Shown: one piece after another, positions 1 to 8,635 of the stretch
Layout of the letters: each line of letters opens with the position of its first letter
Position numbering within the stretch: position 1 is the first letter of the stretch
Source of the DNA: SURF-55 sp040755195
GTDB taxonomy: Bacteria > Bacillota > Desulfotomaculia > Desulfotomaculales > Ammonificaceae
Direction: 5' to 3'
Assembly: GCA_040755195.1 (NCBI GenBank)
Contig: JBFMBL010000001.1
Location: 1 to 64,000 of the forward strand
Length of the DNA: 64,000 bases
Program-made: the position numbers and the translations under genes
Notes under the pieces: generated by a model
Told to the model about the DNA's origin: nothing
Seen by the model: the letters and a program-made list of their open reading frames with translations, nothing else
The model's database searches: none

Positions 1-743
1 ACCAGCGCCTCCATGGCCTGGTAAACCTCATCGTCCGAAGCGTTTACCACGTAAGGCGCCATGTCCCTGTCAAAGTCGGCGAAAGACTGGCCCCCGAACA
101 TGTCGTTTTGTGAGCTTTGAAGGATGATGCAGGCCAGGGCGGTCGCGGAACCTGGGCGCTTCGGCGGACGGATGTAACCGTGCCCGGTGTTGAAACCTTC
201 GGCCAGTAGTTTTCCGAGGGGAATCTGGATGCAGTTCAAGGTCTTGGCGTAGAAACCCAGGTCGTGGATGTGGATATCGCCACGGATATGAGCCTGGGCA
301 AACTCATCCGGAATCAACCGGGTGAGGTAATACTTCTTACTTGCGGCTTCGGCGATCTGGAGCATCTTCGCCGACGGGGAGTTCGAAACGTTCGCGTTCT
401 CCCGGCTGGTCTCGTCAAGAATCTCTTCCACGGCGTCCATAAGATCGCTCTTTGCGTCACGGATCCTGGTGCGCCAGTTGCGGTACAGAATGTAGGCTTT
501 GGCGGTTCGCGCGTGCCCGGCCTCAATCAGCACCTTTTCCACAAGATCCTGAACGTCCTCTACCCCAAAGGCCGAACCGTTGTATTTAGCCTTGAGCATT
601 CCAAGGACCTCAAGGGTAAGCCGCATCGCCGTCTCTCTGTCTTCCCCGCCCACCGCACGAGCAGCCTTAAAGATCGCGTCGGTTATTTTCGAGTCGTCGA
701 ACGGCACCTCTCGCCCGTCCCTCTTTCTGATAACCTGGTACAC
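1..743 (-). CDS. nrdD: Anaerobic ribonucleoside-triphosphate reductase, N-terminal part (cut by window edge)
   Basis: Reading the minus strand from a GTG at 741-743 gives 247 open codons that run off the left edge. Residues 1 to about 90 form an ATP-cone (starts VYQVIRKRDGREVPF), the allosteric nucleotide-binding domain. Beyond it the start of the class III reductase barrel is visible, with HIHDLGFY and FNTGHGYIRPP. The family reduces NTPs to dNTPs under strict anaerobiosis and needs the radical-SAM activase NrdG; the glycyl-radical C terminus is outside the window. A GGGAGGGAAGG tract precedes the GTG. It lies 35 bp downstream of nrdR and is probably co-transcribed with it from the NrdR-box promoter. 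Confidence 0.93.
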   Translation of the reverse strand, partial: MYQVIRKRDGREVPFDDSKITDAIFKAARAVGGEDRETAMRLTLEVLGMLKAKYNGSAFGVEDVQDLVEKVLIEAGHARTAKAYILYRNWRTRIRDAKSDLMDAVEEILDETSRENANVSNSPSAKMLQIAEAASKKYYLTRLIPDEFAQAHIRGDIHIHDLGFYAKTLNCIQIPLGKLLAEGFNTGHGYIRPPKRPGSATALACIILQSSQNDMFGGQSFADFDRDMAPYVVNASDDEVYQAMEAL

Positions 744-778
744 TTAAACCTTCCCTCCCCTCAATATTTGCCGTTACC

Positions 779-1255
779 TTACACATCATGAATACCGCCC
801 TTGCGGTCTTTAAACAAACGCTCCACCTCCGCCTTGAAGTCATGCCCGTCACGGAACTCCCGGTAAACGCTTGCAAAACGAACGTAAGCCACCTCATCTA
901 GCCAGCGAAGCCTGTCCACCACAAGCTCACCGATCACATGCGCCGGAACCTCCGACTCAAGCCGGTTCCTTAGTTCCCGCTCCACCTCGTCCACAATCTG
1001 CTCAAGGTCCTCCCGCTTGACCGGCCGCTTATGACAGGCCTTCAAGAGTCCTCCGAGCACCTTTGTCCGGTTAAAGATCTCCCGGCGGCCGTCTTTTTTA
1101 ACCACTATCAAGGGAAGCTCGTCCACCCGCTCGTAAGTGGTAAAGCGCCTGTTGCAACGGGGGCATTCCCTTCGCCGCTTAATTGTAGAACCCTCATCCG
1201 CCGCACGGGTGTCAACAACCCGCGTATCATCAAAGGCGCAAAACGGGCAGCGCAT
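779..1255 (-). CDS. nrdR: Transcriptional repressor NrdR
   Basis: A 158-residue protein with the complete NrdR layout: a zinc ribbon formed by C3-P-F-C6 and C31-P-R-C34, then an ATP-cone (about residues 49-139) that senses dATP/ATP. NrdR represses ribonucleotide reductase operons by binding paired NrdR boxes. Here two such boxes start 9 bp upstream of the ATG, and the next gene downstream is nrdD, so the operon appears self-regulated. GTGAGG serves as ribosome-binding site two bases before the ATG. The length is normal for the family. Confidence 0.97.
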   Translation of the reverse strand: MRCPFCAFDDTRVVDTRAADEGSTIKRRRECPRCNRRFTTYERVDELPLIVVKKDGRREIFNRTKVLGGLLKACHKRPVKREDLEQIVDEVERELRNRLESEVPAHVIGELVVDRLRWLDEVAYVRFASVYREFRDGHDFKAEVERLFKDRKGGIHDV

Positions 1256-1263
1256 ATGTCCTC

Positions 1264-1310
1264 ACACAAAATGTAGTGTTTTATTTATATTACACCACAA
1301 TATTTTGGGT
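1264..1310 (-). promoter_or_regulatory. Tandem NrdR boxes
   Basis: ACACAAAATGTAGTGT (1264-1279) matches 14 of 16 positions of the NrdR box consensus ACACWATATATWGTGT. CCACAATATTTTGGGT (1295-1310) matches about 12-13. The starts are 31 bp apart with a 15-bp spacer, the same-face spacing known for NrdR boxes. The distal box lies between the proposed -35 and -10; the proximal one lies between the -10 and the nrdR start, where a bound repressor would block transcription. Confidence 0.85.
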
Positions 1311-1316
1311 TGTAAA
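1287..1316 (-). promoter_or_regulatory. Putative nrdR-nrdD promoter
   Basis: On the minus strand TTTACA (1311-1316) and TAATAT (1287-1292) are separated by 18 bp, a reasonable sigma-A type pair interleaved with the two NrdR boxes. The transcription start would fall in the proximal box, a few tens of bases before the nrdR ATG. Inferred from sequence only. Confidence 0.5.
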
Positions 1317-1427
1317 TGGTAAAAAGGAAGTAAAAAGGGGGGAATTCCTTAATCTTTCTTACCACGCATTTTCAGGCTCGTCCGCATTTAAACTCTCGAA
1401 AATTTTGTCCTTGATTGTCGAAATAAT

Positions 1428-1694
1428 CTAACGCCGGTACGAATATCGAGTCATATTTTCTATCGGGGCCTCAACGAGAATAACGTCCATACCTATTCTT
1501 ACTATGCTATCCCAGGGGATGATCATCTCTTCTTCTTTTCCGAAGAAACCCAGCAAACGGGCTGGTCCGGGCAGCACCAGGGCCTTTATCCTGCCGTTTT
1601 CCATGTCAATATCGATATCTTTTATCAGCCCCAGGCGCCGCCCGTCGAGAACATTTATCACTTCCCGCATCCTGAGATCGGATATCTTCAGCAT
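1428..1694 (-). CDS. ymxH: YlmC/YmxH family PRC-barrel sporulation protein
   Basis: An 88-residue protein made of one PRC-barrel-like domain (MLKISDLRMREVINVLDGRR, then GLIKDIDIDMENGRI and a MIIPWDSIVRIG segment). This matches the YlmC/YmxH family of spore formers, whose biochemical role is not established. GGGAGGGACGG precedes the ATG. It belongs to the sigG-side block (sigG, spoIIR, this gene, nrdR), a neighbourhood often seen in Desulfotomaculum-type genomes. The 110 bp to nrdR hold the NrdR-controlled promoter, so transcription probably restarts there. Confidence 0.85.
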   Translation of the reverse strand: MLKISDLRMREVINVLDGRRLGLIKDIDIDMENGRIKALVLPGPARLLGFFGKEEEMIIPWDSIVRIGMDVILVEAPIENMTRYSYRR

Positions 1695-1822
1695 AGGCCG
1701 TCCCTCCCATTAAAAGCCTATGCCTTACTGGTTAAACTTAGAAGTGAACCAATGTCGCTATCAAAACTCACCGGCCCCGAAAACGCTTCTAGGTTGACCC
1801 GCTATAGATGAATAGATCCTTT

Positions 1823-2167
1823 TTATTTATAGTTGTGGGTGCCTTTGATTACCTTGACGCCGAGTTTTTCGGAAATCTTCCCGGCGAGTTCGTCCATGTC
1901 AATGTAAGGACACCCAGGCCATGACTTGGCCATGCAGGTGGAAAAGTGCACTGCTTCGAAATCCACATTCTTCTTAACGCATCCGATATTCGGAATTATT
2001 TCCCGGCCCGGGCAATCGCAAAACAAGAAGCCAACCACCTTAACGTCGTCGTACCCGGCAAACTCGCCTTCCTTCTTACTTGCCGCCGTAAGGCACTTCC
2101 ACTCCCCGGGGCAACCGTAACCTCCGGATGCATACCGACCGCAAGAGATAACCAGCACGTTAGCCAA
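1823..2167 (-). CDS. CGGC-domain-like cysteine-rich protein
   Basis: A 114-residue protein with at least eight cysteines (near residues 9, 19, 25, 50, 52, 63, 78 and 86) in motifs SCGRY, YGCPGEWKC, FCDCPG, STCMAKSWPGCPY. The spacing resembles the CGGC domain family, proposed from conserved Cys/His residues to bind metal; no function is established. It has no signal peptide or membrane segment, so it should be cytoplasmic. It lies between spoIIR and ymxH. The family assignment is from motif pattern and moderately certain; the function is unknown. Confidence 0.7.
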   Translation of the reverse strand: MANVLVISCGRYASGGYGCPGEWKCLTAASKKEGEFAGYDDVKVVGFLFCDCPGREIIPNIGCVKKNVDFEAVHFSTCMAKSWPGCPYIDMDELAGKISEKLGVKVIKGTHNYK

Positions 2168-2529
2168 CGAAAACCCCTCCCCTGATCATGATTTAAAGTT
2201 CTACGTTCTACGTTATATGGTTAGGTTTGGACCAAGCATAAAACCCATCCAAAACTCACCTTTCGGCTTAACCCTCCCAGCCGTTTATCTATAGTTTTTA
2301 ATCACCACCTTTCATCGAATTAGAATAGCCATTTGATTTATAAAGTATTATACACATATGCAAAAAAACCTTTTAGGAATTGCACGATTCAGAGGTAACC
2401 TTAAGCTTGTTTGAATTTTCATTACCCACCTGATGAAGAACCCGGTTCCCAAAAAGAAAACCCCGGCCTTGAGCCGGGCTTTCGGGCTTTTTACTTTTTC
2501 ATTTTTTAATTTTATCGCGTATTCCGGCC
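2168..2529. other. Intergenic region with the spoIIR-side terminator
   Basis: No credible gene in these 362 bp. A GTTCTAC heptamer repeats twice near 2196-2212. CCCGGC (2462-2467) pairs with GCCGGG (2473-2478) around a 5-nt loop. On the minus strand the stem is followed by TTTTCTTTTT, so it is a good intrinsic terminator for the sigG-spoIIR transcript. The plus-strand side is also T-rich. Confidence 0.75.
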
Positions 2530-3156
2530 TCACTCGTGCCTCCGGTCTTTCGTGGTTTGCACGACCTGTTTTACCGGCAATCCCAGGCGGCGCTGCGCCA
2601 TCTCCCAGAGCCGCGAACGAAACTGCACCCGCCGGCCGCCCTCACCCCCGGCAAGGGCTTCAACACTCGCGTCAGAGGCGTCGACACTCACCATGCAGAG
2701 CGGCGGGAAAAGCACACACCACCAGTTTTGACCTTTACCGGCGCCGAGCACAACACGAACCGCCTCATACTCTCCAGCCGGCAGGGTAAGGTCGCCGTAG
2801 GTCCGCACCGGGAAGTCGAAGCGCCCGTGGTAGACCTGAACGCCGTAATCCTTTCCGGCCATGGCGACTTCGCGGGATGCAACCGCTCCTATCCGGTCCA
2901 GGTTGTTGTCAACCAGCCTGCGGGCTACCCGCACGTCCCTGACACCCTGGAACTCGGGCGCCATCGCGTTGATCATGGCCCGGCGGACCTTATGTTTTAA
3001 CGCCTGATCAACCGGGTCGTCACTGTTCGGAATGATATGTATTCTGATAAGGTTGTCGGAGTTGTATGATTCAACCGCCCGCTCGCGGAGCACCCCCGCG
3101 GCGAGCCCGGTCAAGACCAGCCCTACAACCAATACAGCCAACAACTTACGTTTCAT
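2530..3156 (-). CDS. spoIIR: Stage II sporulation protein R
   Basis: SpoIIR is the forespore-secreted signal that triggers SpoIIGA to process pro-sigma-E in the mother cell. The protein starts with a hydrophobic signal/anchor (KRKLLAVLVVGLVLTGLAAGV), then the family motifs NLIRIHIIPNSDDPVDQALK and GEYEAVRVVLGAGKGQNWWC, followed by FPPLC. The ATG at 3156 is preferred because AAGGAAGGG precedes it; an in-frame ATG at 3177 exists but is closer to sigG. It follows sigG directly and its two functional partners, spoIIGA and sigE, lie about 8 kb away on the same strand. Confidence 0.93.
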   Translation of the reverse strand: MKRKLLAVLVVGLVLTGLAAGVLRERAVESYNSDNLIRIHIIPNSDDPVDQALKHKVRRAMINAMAPEFQGVRDVRVARRLVDNNLDRIGAVASREVAMAGKDYGVQVYHGRFDFPVRTYGDLTLPAGEYEAVRVVLGAGKGQNWWCVLFPPLCMVSVDASDASVEALAGGEGGRRVQFRSRLWEMAQRRLGLPVKQVVQTTKDRRHE

Positions 3157-3179
3157 TTTCTTTCCCTTCCTTAACATCG

Positions 3180-3956
3180 CTACATATACTTGCGCATGTG
3201 GCTCAGCGCCGCCTTCTCGAGACGCGACACCTGCGCCTGCGAAATCCCGATCTCGTCCGCCACTTCCATCTGCGTCTTGCCCTCGAAGAACCGCATGGTA
3301 AGAATGAGCTTTTCCCGGTCGCTCAGCCTTCGCAGCGCATCCCGGATAGCGATCACCTCAAGCCAGTTCGTATCCTGGTTCTTCTCGTCCCCGATTTGAT
3401 CCATCACGTAGATCGGATCGCCGCCGTCGTGGTAGATGGGTTCAAACAGGGACACCGGCTCCTGAATGGCGTCCAAAGCCAGCACCACTTCTTCCCGGGG
3501 GACGTTCAACTCCGTGGCTATCTCGTTTACGGACGGCTCACGCGCGTTTTTACTCGCGAGGGCATCGCGCACCTGTAGGGCTTTATAAGCCACATCCCGG
3601 AGGGAACGCGAAACCCTTATCGAGTTGTTATCCCGCAGGTAGCGGCGTATTTCACCGATGATCATCGGTACCGCGTAAGTTGAAAACTTTACGTTCTGAG
3701 TAAGGTCGAAATTATCGATCGCCTTTATCAAACCGATGCAACCGACTTGAAAGAGGTCGTCGACGTATTCCCCCCTGTTCGTAAAACGCTGAATCACACT
3801 CAGAACCAACCGCAGGTTTCCGTTTATCAACTCGGCCCTCGCACCGCAATCACCCTGCTTTACCGCCTCGAAAAGTTTCCGCATCTTCGCCGATGTCAGA
3901 ACCGGAAGCTTGGCTGTGTTCACCCCGCAGATTTCAACCTTGTTGATAACAGTCAA
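3180..3956 (-). CDS. sigG: RNA polymerase sigma-G factor (late forespore)
   Basis: The protein begins MTVINKVEICGV and contains NTAKLPVL, the N-terminal signature that separates SigG from SigF. Region 2 follows (NLRLVLSVIQRF, DDLFQVGCIGLIKAIDNFD), then region 3, and region 4 with a helix-turn-helix (TQMEVADEIGISQAQVSRLE). The TTG at 3954-3956 is chosen because AAAGGGGG precedes it and it gives 258 residues, the usual length; an upstream in-frame ATG at 4001 has no clear ribosome-binding site. In most relatives sigG follows sigE directly; here 6.8 kb of other genes separate them. Confidence 0.93.
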   Translation of the reverse strand: MTVINKVEICGVNTAKLPVLTSAKMRKLFEAVKQGDCGARAELINGNLRLVLSVIQRFTNRGEYVDDLFQVGCIGLIKAIDNFDLTQNVKFSTYAVPMIIGEIRRYLRDNNSIRVSRSLRDVAYKALQVRDALASKNAREPSVNEIATELNVPREEVVLALDAIQEPVSLFEPIYHDGGDPIYVMDQIGDEKNQDTNWLEVIAIRDALRRLSDREKLILTMRFFEGKTQMEVADEIGISQAQVSRLEKAALSHMRKYM

Positions 3957-4222
3957 CGCCCCCTTTGGCACGCGCTTTTTTTGCGTCTCTTCGATTACCA
4001 TTATTGCCGCTGTGAATTTTGTTTATACTTTAGAATCAATCAAAAAACAAAATGCGCCCAATTTCGCGCGCATTGATCACTTTTTAATCAAATAACGTCG
4101 TCCCCGTGTTTATGCCCCTATAACTTTGCGCTTTCTTTAGTGCGCCGAACTAGGATAAAATAGGCCGTAGACACCTCCGCCACCACCAGGCGGACCAACA
4201 ACCGGAGGCCACTGGCGTTACC

Positions 4223-5647
4223 ATGGCAGATCATACGAACGTCACCGTCAAAACATACGACTTCCTATTCCGGCGCTGGTCTCGTGAGGGGGGATACAGC
4301 GAGTTTCTATCCATTGCGATGCCGCTGATTCTGGCCACCGGTATGTGGTCGCTGCAGCAGTTTATCGACAGGGTGTTCTTAACGTGGTATTCTCCGGCGG
4401 CGGTGGCCGCCTCCATGCCCGCCGGGATGTTAAATTTTTCACTGACCTGCGTATTCCTCGGAACGGTGAGTTACGTCGACACCTTTGTCGCTCAGTATTA
4501 CGGGGCGGGCAGGAACAGAATGATCGGCCCCGCGGTCTGGCAGGGCATCTACATCGCTGCGATCGGCGGTTTGATTTTACTTGCCATAGCCCCTTTTTCC
4601 CGGCAAATCTTTCAATTCATCGGTCACAGCAAGCCGGTTCTCGAGAACGAGATCGTCTATTTCAGGATCCTTTGCATGGGCACTTTCCCTGCGCTGGCGT
4701 CCGCTGCGCTGGCCGGGTTTTATGCCGGCAGAGGGAAAACGTGGACCCTGATGTGGGTAAATATTGCAGGGACCGCGGTGAACGTGGTTCTCGACTACTG
4801 TCTGATATTCGGCCACTGGGGCTTTCCCGGATGGGGCATGAAGGGTGCCGCTGTGGCGACGGTGCTTTCGGGGTGTTTTACTCTTACCGCCTACCTGGTT
4901 CTAATCTCAAAGAATTCGTATAGAAAGGAATATAACAGCCTTCACTGGCACGTGAACCGGCCGCTCCTGGCGAGGATACTCCGGTTCGGCTTCCCCAACG
5001 GCATACACTTTCTGGTGGACATGGCCGGGTTTACGGCGTTTATCCTGATAATGGGTTCCCTCGGAACGATTAAACTTGCGGCCACAAATATCGCTTTCAA
5101 TATTAACACCGTGGCGTTTATGCCCATGCTGGGGAGCGGTATCGCCGTGTCGGTGCTGGTGGGACAGTACCTCGGCAAAGAACGGCCGGAACTCGCCGAG
5201 CGGAGCGTTTATTCCGGATTCCATATAACCTTTCTCTACATGGCTTTTATTTCGCTGCTGTACGTCGTTGCCCCGGGTATTTTTATCATGCCTTTCGCTT
5301 CGAATGCCGCTCCTGAGAGCTTTGCAAGCATAAAGGAACTCGTGATCGTTTTGCTGCGTTTTGTGGCGATATATTCGTTGTTCGATACGATGAACATCAT
5401 TTTCTCCTCCGCCGTCAAGGGCGCCGGCGACACCCATTACGTGATGCGCATGATGCTTGTCGTGTCGCTGTTCGTACTCATTGTTCCCAGCTATGTAGCC
5501 CTGATACTGCTGCACAAGGGACTGTACGCCGGCTGGGGTATTGCCTCCGCGTATGTGATCATCCTGGGCCTTGCCTTCCTGTACCGGTTCTTAAACGGGA
5601 AGTGGAAATCCATGCGGGTTATCGAAAGCAACGCGCCCCTGCTTTAA
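4223..5647 (+). CDS. MATE family efflux transporter
   Basis: A 474-residue polytopic protein with about 12 hydrophobic segments in two similar halves, as in MATE (multidrug and toxin extrusion) Na+/H+ antiporters. Typical stretches are FLSIAMPLILATGMWSLQQF and DRVFLTWYSPAAVAASMPAG near the N terminus, GAAVATVLSG, and AGWGIASAYVI. The substrate cannot be told from sequence. Upstream, CCTCCG (about 4174) and CGGAGG (about 4203) form an inverted repeat enclosing a smaller CCGCC/GGCGG pair, a possible operator or attenuator. It is the first plus-strand gene of the insertion between sigG and sigE and converges on the next gene. Confidence 0.9.
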   Translation: MADHTNVTVKTYDFLFRRWSREGGYSEFLSIAMPLILATGMWSLQQFIDRVFLTWYSPAAVAASMPAGMLNFSLTCVFLGTVSYVDTFVAQYYGAGRNRMIGPAVWQGIYIAAIGGLILLAIAPFSRQIFQFIGHSKPVLENEIVYFRILCMGTFPALASAALAGFYAGRGKTWTLMWVNIAGTAVNVVLDYCLIFGHWGFPGWGMKGAAVATVLSGCFTLTAYLVLISKNSYRKEYNSLHWHVNRPLLARILRFGFPNGIHFLVDMAGFTAFILIMGSLGTIKLAATNIAFNINTVAFMPMLGSGIAVSVLVGQYLGKERPELAERSVYSGFHITFLYMAFISLLYVVAPGIFIMPFASNAAPESFASIKELVIVLLRFVAIYSLFDTMNIIFSSAVKGAGDTHYVMRMMLVVSLFVLIVPSYVALILLHKGLYAGWGIASAYVIILGLAFLYRFLNGKWKSMRVIESNAPLL

Positions 5648-5659
5648 GAATTTTTATTC

Positions 5660-6229
5660 TCACGCGGAGCCTTTGATCAGCCTCCTGCGCCTTCGCGTGG
5701 AAAGTCTTAGTTTCCGCGGCGGGTTTGAAACCAGCGGCAGTTTTTCTTCAGGCCCCAAAGCCCTGGTATCCGGAAACAAACTATCGTCTCCCAACTTGGA
5801 CACCAGCCAGGCGGTACCGGCCCCAAAGATTAAGTGGTCAATGAAACTAAGAATGTGAGTCAATGGCTTCTTACTCCAGACTTTCAATCCGAGCCTCCCC
5901 GTCAACCCCCAGACACCGACCCACTGGATTGCGCCAAACCCCGCACCTTTCAGCACCGCTTTATCACGACCTGATATGGAGAGTAAATAGCAGATTATTA
6001 CTCCCGATGCGGCAACCACAGTATTATTGATCAGAGAACCGACGATTTTGCTTTCCGTGCTGTTAGATCTTGCCTGGCTTTTTGATAAAAGCAAACTTGA
6101 GGCAGTCTGATTGTATTGCTCGTCGGTCAGCCCCAGGCGGTACTCAATGGTGTTTGCCAGCTTGGGTGGTAAGCTTGCTAACAAAGCGCAACATGCGCCA
6201 AGAACAATACGGTCTTTAAGTCTTATCAT
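5660..6229 (-). CDS. Hypothetical membrane protein
   Basis: A 189-residue protein with no recognised family. It starts MIRLKDRIVLGACCALLASL. Two or three hydrophobic segments can be seen (about residues 8-22, 68-88 and 128-145), the last beginning FIDHLIFGAGTAWLV, followed by a basic C terminus with RRRRRLIKG. Small membrane proteins of this look occur in Desulfotomaculum-type genomes without assigned function. It converges tail-to-tail with the MATE gene with a 12-bp gap. Confidence 0.6.
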   Translation of the reverse strand: MIRLKDRIVLGACCALLASLPPKLANTIEYRLGLTDEQYNQTASSLLLSKSQARSNSTESKIVGSLINNTVVAASGVIICYLLSISGRDKAVLKGAGFGAIQWVGVWGLTGRLGLKVWSKKPLTHILSFIDHLIFGAGTAWLVSKLGDDSLFPDTRALGPEEKLPLVSNPPRKLRLSTRRRRRLIKGSA

Positions 6230-6906
6230 CTACCCGACACCCCCTGTCCAGCAGCTTAAAGAGAGCGGCCTGTTTACTCCAAAACAGTATCCTTAAAACC
6301 ACCTCTAATACAGCTTTCCCCCGGCTGAATTAAATATCGCTGGAAATAGACGGGGCGTTTCTCCTCATTTAATCGGGAGCATGTATAAAATACCGACCGC
6401 GATCGCAAATCTGCTCGTTCAGTCCGTGGATAATCCAAAGCAGAAGCTGTGACCGGAATAGAGGAGTGTAAGCGGACGGCTGCGGAAGGGGTTGAGTTCC
6501 GCCCCATCCCCGGGGAGCGGCAGGGCAGGTACCCCGCCGGAACTATACCGCGGACGCCACCCACCGGAGGTCAGTTTAAGGAAACAGCCGCTAAAAGCTG
6601 TTCGCCTAAAGGCGAAGGTTTTAAACCTGGCGTTTGTAAAATAAAATCAAACCCGGGTAAGTCCAGGCTGACAAAAAAATACGCCCTTGAAGTGGCCGAT
6701 GTGCTGGAGACGCGTCATAATTAAACGCGGGCCCCAAACGGTGGCCGATGAGATCAACCGCCGTACAGCCCAGAATGATCCCTGCAACCTTCAACCAGTT
6801 TCTTGAAGGCATTACCCTAACCAGAAACAAGGATCTGTATTTATGAAAGGATTACCGCAACCAAAGTAGAAGATATTTAACATGTGACGTCTTTCGGGGG
6901 ATTACG
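6230..6906. other. Gene-poor stretch of 677 bp
   Basis: Contains only weak reading frames. A minus-strand frame of 69 codons (6621-6830) includes NWLKVAGIILGCTAVDLIGH followed by RLGP, faintly like the start of the hypothetical membrane protein at 5660-6229 and possibly a decayed relative of it. A plus-strand frame (6449-6724) has no recognisable similarity. TCGGGGGAT just before 6907 is the ribosome-binding site of the methylase fragment. Confidence 0.4.
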
Positions 6907-7219
6907 ATGATAGAAAAAACCTTCGACATTCCCTTTATTGCAAATTTAGCCCTCCGTGAAAAACAAATCCAACAGAATTACCGTCCCATCATCGCTGTTC
7001 ATAAATGGTTTGCCAGGCGTCCCGGCACATTGTTCCGCGGGCTTCTACTGTCCGAGTTTATCCAAGGCAACCTGAGAGAGACATTTTATCAAGCCCACAA
7101 CCTAAGGGGAATAAGAATAGCCGACCCTTTTATGGGCGGCGGAACACCCCTTATCGAAGCCAATCGTTTGGGCTGCGATATAGTAGGTTACGATATTAAC
7201 CCGATGGCCTACTGGATCG
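6907..7219 (+). pseudogene. DUF1156-type DNA methylase, N-terminal fragment before the gap
   Basis: The 104 visible codons begin MIEKTFDIPFIANLALREKQ and continue with IAVHKWFARRPGTLFRGLLL, the N terminus of the DUF1156/COG1743 family of adenine-specific DNA methylases. DPFMGGGTPLIEA is the SAM-binding motif I, followed by YDINPMAYWI. From memory, family members then have a central zinc-ribbon region of roughly 200 residues before the QNMLCRYDTMA segment; that part is absent here. If the flanking duplication is collapsed, this frame reads AKTCFAAMTLWP and stops, one base out of phase with the downstream part. The gene is therefore interrupted in this assembly, either really deleted or misassembled. 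Confidence 0.8.
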
Positions 7220-7446
7220 NNNNNNNNNNNNNNNNNNNNNNNNNNNNNNNNNNNNNNNNNNNNNNNNNNNNNNNNNNNNNNNNNNNNNNNNNNNNNNNNN
7301 NNNNNNNNNNNNNNNNNNNGCCCACAACCTAAGGGGAATAAGAATAGCCGACCCTTTTATGGGCGGCGGAACACCCCTTATCGAAGCCAATCGTTTGGGC
7401 TGCGATATAGTAGGTTACGATATTAACCCGATGGCCTACTGGATCG
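7093..7446. other. Assembly gap flanked by an exact 127-bp duplication
   Basis: Positions 7093-7219 and 7320-7446 are identical over 127 bp and flank exactly 100 Ns (7220-7319). A round 100-N spacer with identical k-mer-length overlaps is the signature of scaffolding two de Bruijn contigs that share one 127-mer. The duplication should not be read as a biological repeat. Confidence 0.95.
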
Positions 7447-7453
7447 CCAAAAC

Positions 7454-8635
7454 ATGCTTTGCCGCTATGACACTATGGCCCTGAAGTCGTTAGATGTGTT
7501 CTCCGTGCATGGTTTTCCTGTCGGTCTGGTACAGTGCGAGTCCAATTTCCTCGGTATTACCAACGGTAGCAGCGGCTCAAACGTAGGTAGCGGAGGCTGG
7601 TCAAATATCATTGAAAAGTACGCGCGCGCCAAAGCTTACTGTGAAAAACCCTTTGAAATCCGGTACCAAGGCGGGCGCAAAATACAATTGCCGATCGATG
7701 AAGAGTGGATCGGGCAGCAACGCCGGGTTTCCAACCGGTTAGAAAAGAGAAGCGTTAAGCTATACTGCGGCAGTTCTACCTTCTCCAAATTACCGCCCGC
7801 CTCCCTCGATGCGGTTTTCACCGATCCACCGTACTTTGCCAACGTCCAATACGCCGAATTAATAGATTTTTGTTATATCTGGTTACGCCGGTTGGCGATT
7901 GACCGCAACGGCTTTCTTTCCAGGCATTCAACAAGGAACGAGAATGAACTTACCGGCAATGATACAATGGAAAGAGGACTTACCAACTTTACTGAAGGCT
8001 TGGCCGCCGTCTTTATCAACATGGCGCATGCCTTGAAGCCGGGAGCGCCTCTTGCATTCACATATCATCACAATACGATAGACGCGTATTTACCTGTGAT
8101 AGTTGCTATTCTCGATGCAGGACTTACCTGTTCCGCCTCGATTCCGTGCCCTTCGGAGATGGGCGCCTCCATCCATATCAACGGCACAGGCTCATCTATA
8201 GTCGACACCGTTTTTGTTTGCCGGTCAACAGGTTCTGTCCCCAGACATTTGATTGTTTCCAAGCCCGAAGAAATTGCAAAGCTTGTTAAAAACGACTTGG
8301 AACACCTCCGGACCGGGAATCTCAAGCCGACACGCGGCGATATACGTTGCATTGCTTACGGGCACCTGGCTCGTCTGGCCGTCTGGAACCTGCGAAAAAA
8401 CTGGAACCTTGGAATATCTACTCCGGAGAAGCTGAGAGCCGCTGCTCAAGCCATCGAAAAACTCGGGGGGTGGCCCGGGGTTGAACAGCATCTTGCAGAT
8501 ACCTTGTCATACGTTTCCCAGCATCAAAACTGGGTGGCCCGCGAAGATCAAACAAGCTATGGAGATAAACCAAGGGTTTGTCCGAACTTTGGACCGCGGT
8601 ATTCGGATGGCGCCTCTGGTTCCGTTACGCCGTAG
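7454..8635 (+). pseudogene. DUF1156-type DNA methylase, C-terminal part after the gap
   Basis: An open frame of 393 codons beginning with MLCRYDTMALKSLDVFSVHG and containing the catalytic TDPPY motif (around residue 124, context AVFTDPPYFANVQY), then YHHNTIDAYLPVI. With motif I before DPPY the order is that of gamma-type amino-methyltransferases. The ATG is internal relative to family members; QN in front of it is also conserved, so the true start lies upstream across the gap. It overlaps the nuclease gene that follows, as expected for a restriction-modification pair. Whether the genome has an intact gene cannot be decided from this assembly. Confidence 0.75.

Noticed and set aside
6449..6724. 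A 91-codon plus-strand frame before the methylase
   Set aside because: Proline- and glycine-rich translation without homology that I recognise and without a ribosome-binding site; described only as part of the gene-poor stretch.
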